This document shows positions 60,780 to 64,000 of a stretch of 64,000 nucleotides of DNA, piece by piece. The notes beneath the pieces are model-generated. The model was not told the DNA's origin. It saw only the letters and a list, made by a program, of their open reading frames with translations, and searched no databases. How positions within the stretch are numbered: position 1 is the first letter of the stretch; each line of letters opens with the position of its first letter. A program made the position numbers and the translations under genes. Source of the stretch: Bacillota bacterium (GTDB taxonomy: Bacteria; Bacillota; Clostridia; Tissierellales; Sedimentibacteraceae); assembly GCA_023453025.1 (NCBI GenBank), contig JAEXUD010000040.1, positions 62,001 to 126,000 on the forward strand, written 5' to 3'.

Positions 60780-60812
60780 GACCATTTGATATAATTATTG
60801 CATCAAATGGTC
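60780..60812. terminator. Terminator between AtuA-type operon and ABC-F operon
   Basis: An exact 11-bp stem GACCATTTGAT / ATCAAATGGTC with an 11-nt loop is followed on the - strand by TTTTATTCTTT. It closes the - strand operon from the left-going transporter and AtuA genes. The 60813-60935 stretch behind the last gene shows no further feature. Confidence 0.75.
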
Positions 60813-60935
60813 CTTATTAAATTTGTTTAACCTTAAATTTTTACCAAAGTATAAAATAGTATTTGTAACAGCTCTAATATACTTTACACAAAACACCGTT
60901 AAAATTTGTATGCATCCCAAAAAAACTTACATAAC

Positions 60936-61235
60936 TCAGATTTCCATGTCGAGTAAATATGAGCTTAATGATTTACCATGCTTATCTAATGCAAGAGATC
61001 TCGTAACTCCTCCTCCCAATGCATCATACATAACAAAATTCAATGCTCCCAGTTGAGGTAATTCGTACCTTTTCACATCACCTTTTACAATATCCTTAAA
61101 CCAATTTTTTACAGCTTCCGGGGTTACTTTTTCTTTTAACAAATCATAATCTTTTACATCATATGCTATAAGTGATACATTTGATATGTTACCTTTATCA
61201 CCTGTTCTTGAATGTGCTATCTCCCATAATTTCAT
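60936..61235 (-). CDS. AtuA-like ferredoxin-fold domain protein
   Basis: The 99-residue protein matches the C-terminal ferredoxin-fold domain of AtuA-related proteins: KLWEIAHSRTGDKGNISNVSLIAY, RYELPQLGALNFVMYDALGGG. In many bacteria it is fused to the AtuA core; here it is a separate gene 2 nt behind the core gene. The family name comes from acyclic terpene utilisation in Pseudomonas, but most members have unknown substrates. Confidence 0.88.
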   Translation of the reverse strand: MKLWEIAHSRTGDKGNISNVSLIAYDVKDYDLLKEKVTPEAVKNWFKDIVKGDVKRYELPQLGALNFVMYDALGGGVTRSLALDKHGKSLSSYLLDMEI

Positions 61236-61237
61236 AA

Positions 61238-62578
61238 CTATACCTCCTTATAAACAATCTGAGCTTTCACATCGTTTCTGGGTATCAAAATAGATGCAAC
61301 AGAAACTATTTCACTGACAGATTTAGTCGCTCCGCCTCCGCCTGCAGGTCCGTTGGTATACAGTGTTTCAACTTCATTTCCAACCTGAACCGCATCATGC
61401 TTTGTTTTTGTCCTTGCAGCTACCCTCAGCCTTACTTCTTCGGGAACATTGTAGTTTCTTTCACTGTTTTTATATATTCCGTTAATACCAATTAAATCAA
61501 TTTTCAGCTCTTCAATATTGACTCCGGTAATATCTAATCTTTTTTCAACTATTTCGGCAGCCAGTTTAGCCCTCTCATAACATCCCGGTCCACCGTATGA
61601 TATCTGCCCTTCGCCTATAAAGCAATCCTTGTATCCAACACTTACTTTTAATGTTTCAGTTTTTTCTCTTCCTGTAGCACCTCTTGCTTTAACTATATCA
61701 TTACCTACATTCTCAAATGTGACTTTTGAAAAATCAGCTATGCAATCTGGCGTAAAATACTCTTCCGGATTATGAATTTCATAAATCAACTGTTCCGTAC
61801 ATGTATCTTTTGTCACAAGTCCGCCGGACCCGTTTACCTTTGTTACTATGAATTCACCGTTGTCACTTGCTTCTATAATAGGAAATCCCAATTCCCACGG
61901 TCTTTCAACATCTTTTTTACCTGGTTCCGCATAGTATCCTCCTGTCACCTGCCCTCCGCATTCAAGAAGATGCCCTATAAGAGTTCCTTTACCCATGAGG
62001 TCATAATTATTCACATCCCATCCAAACTCATACACCAAAGGTGCCAAAAACAAGGCGGGATCAGACACTCTGCCTGTTACAACAATATCAGCACCATTTT
62101 TAAGAGCTTCAACTATTCCGTCTATCCCCATATAAACATTTGCAGATATCACTTCTCCATCCAATTCAGATAATGGCTTTTTAGTTTCCCATACAACAGT
62201 ATCTTTGTACTCATTAAGCTTATCAAAGACATCATCCCCATAAACACCGGCTACCTTCAAGCCTTTAATTCCTTTATCCCTTGCCATTTTGCATATTATA
62301 TCCACAGCGCCTTTAGGGTTTGCCGCTCCCATGTTTGTTACTACCTTAATCTTTTTTTCATGTGCCAGAGGCAAAATTTTATCCATTCTGTATTCCAGCA
62401 AACCATTGTACCCTTTAGCAGGGTCCTTTAATTTTTGCTGCTGTGCTATGGCAATTGTTCTTTCAGCCAGACATTCGAGGCCTATATAATTTATATCTCC
62501 TTTTTCCATAAGCTCCAAAGCAGGTTCCAGCCTATCACCGGCATATCCCGCTCCGCTTCCTATTCTGATTTTTTTCAT
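61238..62578 (-). CDS. AtuA-family (DUF1446) acyclic terpene utilisation-like protein
   Basis: The 446-residue protein has the AtuA/DUF1446 signatures: IRIGSGAGYAGDRLEPALEL, LECLAERTIAIAQQ, TNMGAANPKGAV, VTGRVSDPALFLAPL and GHLLECGGQVTGGYYAEPGKK. It should act with the small ferredoxin-fold partner encoded next. The transporter upstream suggests a small carboxylate as substrate. The enzyme activity is not known. Confidence 0.9.
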   Translation of the reverse strand: MKKIRIGSGAGYAGDRLEPALELMEKGDINYIGLECLAERTIAIAQQQKLKDPAKGYNGLLEYRMDKILPLAHEKKIKVVTNMGAANPKGAVDIICKMARDKGIKGLKVAGVYGDDVFDKLNEYKDTVVWETKKPLSELDGEVISANVYMGIDGIVEALKNGADIVVTGRVSDPALFLAPLVYEFGWDVNNYDLMGKGTLIGHLLECGGQVTGGYYAEPGKKDVERPWELGFPIIEASDNGEFIVTKVNGSGGLVTKDTCTEQLIYEIHNPEEYFTPDCIADFSKVTFENVGNDIVKARGATGREKTETLKVSVGYKDCFIGEGQISYGGPGCYERAKLAAEIVEKRLDITGVNIEELKIDLIGINGIYKNSERNYNVPEEVRLRVAARTKTKHDAVQVGNEVETLYTNGPAGGGGATKSVSEIVSVASILIPRNDVKAQIVYKEV

Positions 62579-62757
62579 TTAATATTCATTCCTTTCACAT
62601 GCTCAAGACTCAATTCTATTAAAAAATATTGTCTTGGCGTATTGTAATTTCTAATTAAAACACATACATGAATTCTTTATTGACGATTTCAGTTGTTTAC
62701 TTGCTAGATATTTTATTGTTCCTGCTTTTATTTTCAGCCTCCATATCTCAATATAAG

Positions 62758-64000
62758 CTATATTACAATAACTCCTATAATCAGTGATACTATGAGCATT
62801 ACCATAGTAATCAAAAATGCCAGCGGAATAGTTTTTTTCTGATGCTCACCCAAATCCACACCTGCCAATCCTACCAGCAGGAATGTAGCTGCTGTCAATG
62901 GACTAACAGGGAATCCTGTGGTCATCTGGCCGAGTATTGCCGCTCTGCCTACCATCACAGGATCTATGCCGAATTGACCTGCAGCACTTGACAACACAGG
63001 CATAACACCAAAATAGAATGAATCCGGATCAAATAATAAGCTTAACGGCATTGATAATACTCCTGTAATCACAGGTATAAATTTGCCTAATGCTACAGGA
63101 ATCAGATTTACTATCACTTCAGACATGGCGCTTATCATTCCCGTTCCTTTCATTATTCCGGTAAATGCGCCGGCTGCAAACAATACACTTGCCATCATCA
63201 ACGCTTCTTTTGCATGATCGTCAACTCTTTTACGCTGTTCTTTGACATCGGGATAATTAACAAACAAGCCTATACAAAATGCAAGCATAAATACCACCTG
63301 AGGAGGAAGCTTACTTGAAATCATTGTGGCAATGGCTGCAATGATAAGTATTACATTGAAAATAAAAAGCTTAGGTCTTTTCAAGCTTAATTTTTTTTCA
63401 TCGGTTTGCTGATCTTCCGTTTCAGCATTAGCCAAAGCAATATTTCCTATTCTTGATTTTTCCATTTTCCCTAGGAATCCGGCAATTACAAGTACTGTTA
63501 TCAAACCGCAAACAACGGGTATGAGCAAAGGATTAAACAGCTCCGTAACAGGAACATTCAATGACGTAGCTGCTCTGAGCGTAGGTCCTCCCCATGGCAC
63601 TATATTCATTGTTCCTGCTGCAAGAGCCACAACCGTAGCCAGTGTTACTCTGCTCATTCCCAGCGCGTCATACAAAGGAAGCACTGCCGGTATGGTTATC
63701 AAAAATGTAACTGCCCCTGACCCGTCAAGGTGGACTATCATAGCTAATAATGCTGTTCCTATTGTAATTTTAACAGGATCTTTTCCTACAACCTTAATTA
63801 TACTGTTTATGATAGGGTCAAAAGTCCCCGCATCACTTAATATACCAAAAAACAATATTGCAAAAATAAACATTACTCCTGTCGGTGCTATGGACTTTAT
63901 ACCATCTGTTATAAAATTGCCAACCTCAAAGCCAAATCCTCCAAGCAAGGCCATAATTGTCGGCACCAAAATTAATGCTACTGTTGGAGCAAGTTTTTTT
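62758..64000 (-). CDS. CitMHS-like carboxylate transporter, N-terminus cut by window
   Basis: The visible ~413 residues form about ten membrane helices with FGILSDAGTFDPIINSIIK and VHLDGSGAVTFLITIPAVLPLYDALGM, features of the citrate-Mg:H symporter (CitMHS) family of the ion-transporter superfamily. The frame stays open to the right edge (KKLAPTVALILVP before the first TTG), so the true start is outside. A 179-nt gap without clear structure separates it from the AtuA pair, which it probably serves. The substrate (citrate or another hydroxy acid) is not determined. Confidence 0.88.
   Translation of the reverse strand, partial: KKLAPTVALILVPTIMALLGGFGFEVGNFITDGIKSIAPTGVMFIFAILFFGILSDAGTFDPIINSIIKVVGKDPVKITIGTALLAMIVHLDGSGAVTFLITIPAVLPLYDALGMSRVTLATVVALAAGTMNIVPWGGPTLRAATSLNVPVTELFNPLLIPVVCGLITVLVIAGFLGKMEKSRIGNIALANAETEDQQTDEKKLSLKRPKLFIFNVILIIAAIATMISSKLPPQVVFMLAFCIGLFVNYPDVKEQRKRVDDHAKEALMMASVLFAAGAFTGIMKGTGMISAMSEVIVNLIPVALGKFIPVITGVLSMPLSLLFDPDSFYFGVMPVLSSAAGQFGIDPVMVGRAAILGQMTTGFPVSPLTAATFLLVGLAGVDLGEHQKKTIPLAFLITMVMLIVSLIIGVIVI

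Overview
The window is AT-rich DNA from a motile, strictly fermentative-looking member of the Firmicutes, most like the Clostridia/Tissierellales group. Supporting signs are the Bacillus/Clostridium-type fla/che gene order, FliY with CheC/CheD, CsrA-FliW, HrcA/CIRCE-type groESL control, S-layer-homology surface proteins, strong AGGAGG ribosome sites, and a purine (urate) degradation cluster with selenium-cofactor genes. The genus cannot be fixed from the sequence alone.

Region 1 (1-1687): the end of an SLH surface protein followed 3 nt later by a ComFB-domain protein (+ strand), closed by a long palindrome. Region 2 (1721-26313, - strand): one large flagellar operon, flgB-flgC-fliE-fliF-fliG-fliH-fliI-fliJ-fliK-flgD-TIGR02530-flgE-flbD-motA-motB-fliM-fliY-cheY-fliO-fliP-fliQ-fliR-flhB-flhA-fliA-two rod genes-FapA-like-cheC-cheD. 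It is preceded by a sigma-A promoter, a cyclic-di-GMP-I (GEMM-I) riboswitch and an intrinsic terminator, the arrangement known for C. difficile flgB. fliL, flhF and flhG are missing from their usual places. fliO appears to start at a non-standard codon directly after, and in frame with, the cheY stop. Region 3 (26445-31324, - strand): late flagellar operon flgM-flgN-flgK-flgL-yviE-fliW-csrA with a sigma-D promoter. Region 4 (31343-35465, - strand): cheW-mcp-cheW behind a second sigma-D promoter, with parA and a second ComFB-domain gene upstream of it. ComFB genes therefore sit at both ends of the motility locus.

Region 5 (35467-53596, - strand): an anaerobic urate/purine degradation cluster: ygeX, ygeW, ygeY, ygfK, carbamate kinase, ssnA, NCS2 permease, hyuA, a selenium-type xanthine dehydrogenase, yqeC, mocA-like and yqeB. 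It starts at a textbook sigma-54 promoter with three TTATCA-N3-TGATAA dyads upstream and is preceded by the gene for a sigma-54 activator. Several cistron junctions carry stem-loops, and YgfK lacks the FAD/NAD(P)H domain of its E. coli relative. Region 6 (53639-64000): groES-groEL with CIRCE; fructose-bisphosphate aldolase (+ strand) facing a hot-dog thioesterase across a shared terminator; a CDF metal exporter with an ABC-F ATPase that has a structured leader and possible leader peptide; and an AtuA-type two-gene pair with a CitMHS-like transporter cut by the window end.

Together, the first 35 kb links motility to c-di-GMP (riboswitch, possibly ComFB), CsrA-FliW and FlgM/sigma-D control. The next 18 kb is a self-contained purine catabolic unit with import, cofactor maturation, ring opening, ammonia release and ATP recovery under sigma-54 control. 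No tRNA, rRNA, CRISPR array, insertion sequence or prophage gene was seen.
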